Source: Syntrophothermus sp. UBA1445 (GTDB taxonomy: Bacteria > Bacillota > Syntrophomonadia > Syntrophomonadales > DTU052). Taken from it: 6,210 nucleotides of DNA. How positions within the stretch are numbered: position 1 is the first letter of the stretch; each line of letters opens with the position of its first letter. Positions 6,190 to 6,210 of the stretch are shown one piece after another. A program made the position numbers and the translations under genes. The notes below the pieces were generated by a model. It was not told where the DNA came from, did no database searches, and worked only from the letters and a program-made list of their open reading frames with translations. The stretch is taken from contig DCTH01000170.1 of the NCBI GenBank assembly GCA_002329495.1, forward strand, positions 23,893 through 30,102, in the 5' to 3' direction.

Positions 6190-6209
6190 AATGTTTCACG
6201 TGAAACATT
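6190..6209. promoter_or_regulatory. parS, perfect centromere site, in a 20-bp palindrome
   Basis: The canonical 16-bp parS, TGTTTCACGTGAAACA, occupies 6192-6207 with no mismatch. The symmetry extends two more bases each side (AA...TT), giving a 20-bp perfect palindrome. It lies directly after parB and one base before the window end. An ATG inside it (6191) opens a frame M-F-H-V-K-H that runs off the window; whether a gene starts there cannot be judged. Confidence 0.97.
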
Positions 6210-6210
6210 T

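Overview
This window looks like an origin-proximal chromosome segment of a low-to-mid G+C Firmicute, most likely a member of the Clostridia. The reasons are the order rsmG - noc - (insert) - parA/soj - parB/spo0J, the presence of a Noc protein (a Firmicute ParB paralogue), strong AAAGGAGG-type ribosome binding sites with frequent GTG starts, and a perfect parS site at the right edge. I cannot name the species from the sequence alone.

Layout, left to right. (1) Positions 1-616 hold the 3' part of rsmG (16S rRNA m7G methyltransferase). Its first ~30 codons lie outside the window. (2) Positions 635-1483 hold noc, 18 bases downstream and probably in the same operon. Its coding sequence contains a perfect 16-bp Noc binding site (1294-1309). 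(3) Positions 1484-1746 hold no convincing gene. They end in a strong 14-bp stem hairpin (1701-1737) between the convergent noc and chemoreceptor genes. (4) Positions 1747-4062, minus strand, encode a 771-residue transmembrane chemoreceptor with a periplasmic/extracellular dCache-type sensor, HAMP, MCP signalling domain and a C-terminal CZB zinc-binding domain. (5) Positions 4063-4594 form a divergent intergenic region with several candidate promoters and a degenerate parS/Noc-site hybrid. (6) Positions 4595-5356 and 5349-6185 are parA and parB, overlapping by 8 bases. (7) Positions 6190-6209 are a 20-bp perfect palindrome containing the canonical 16-bp parS.

How the parts work together: ParA, ParB and parS form the chromosome segregation system. 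Noc is a ParB-family CTP-dependent clamp that, in Bacillus, tethers DNA to the membrane and blocks division over the nucleoid. The two ParB-like proteins carry the two different sets of recognition residues known to discriminate parS from the Noc site, and each has a perfect copy of its own site in or beside its gene. The chemoreceptor gene, on the opposite strand, separates noc from parAB and has no obvious functional link to segregation.

I see no CRISPR array, insertion sequence, tRNA or rRNA. The most interesting signals are the Noc site inside noc and the parS/Noc-site hybrid just downstream of a TATAAT box in the parA leader. I do not see a wholly new multi-gene system.
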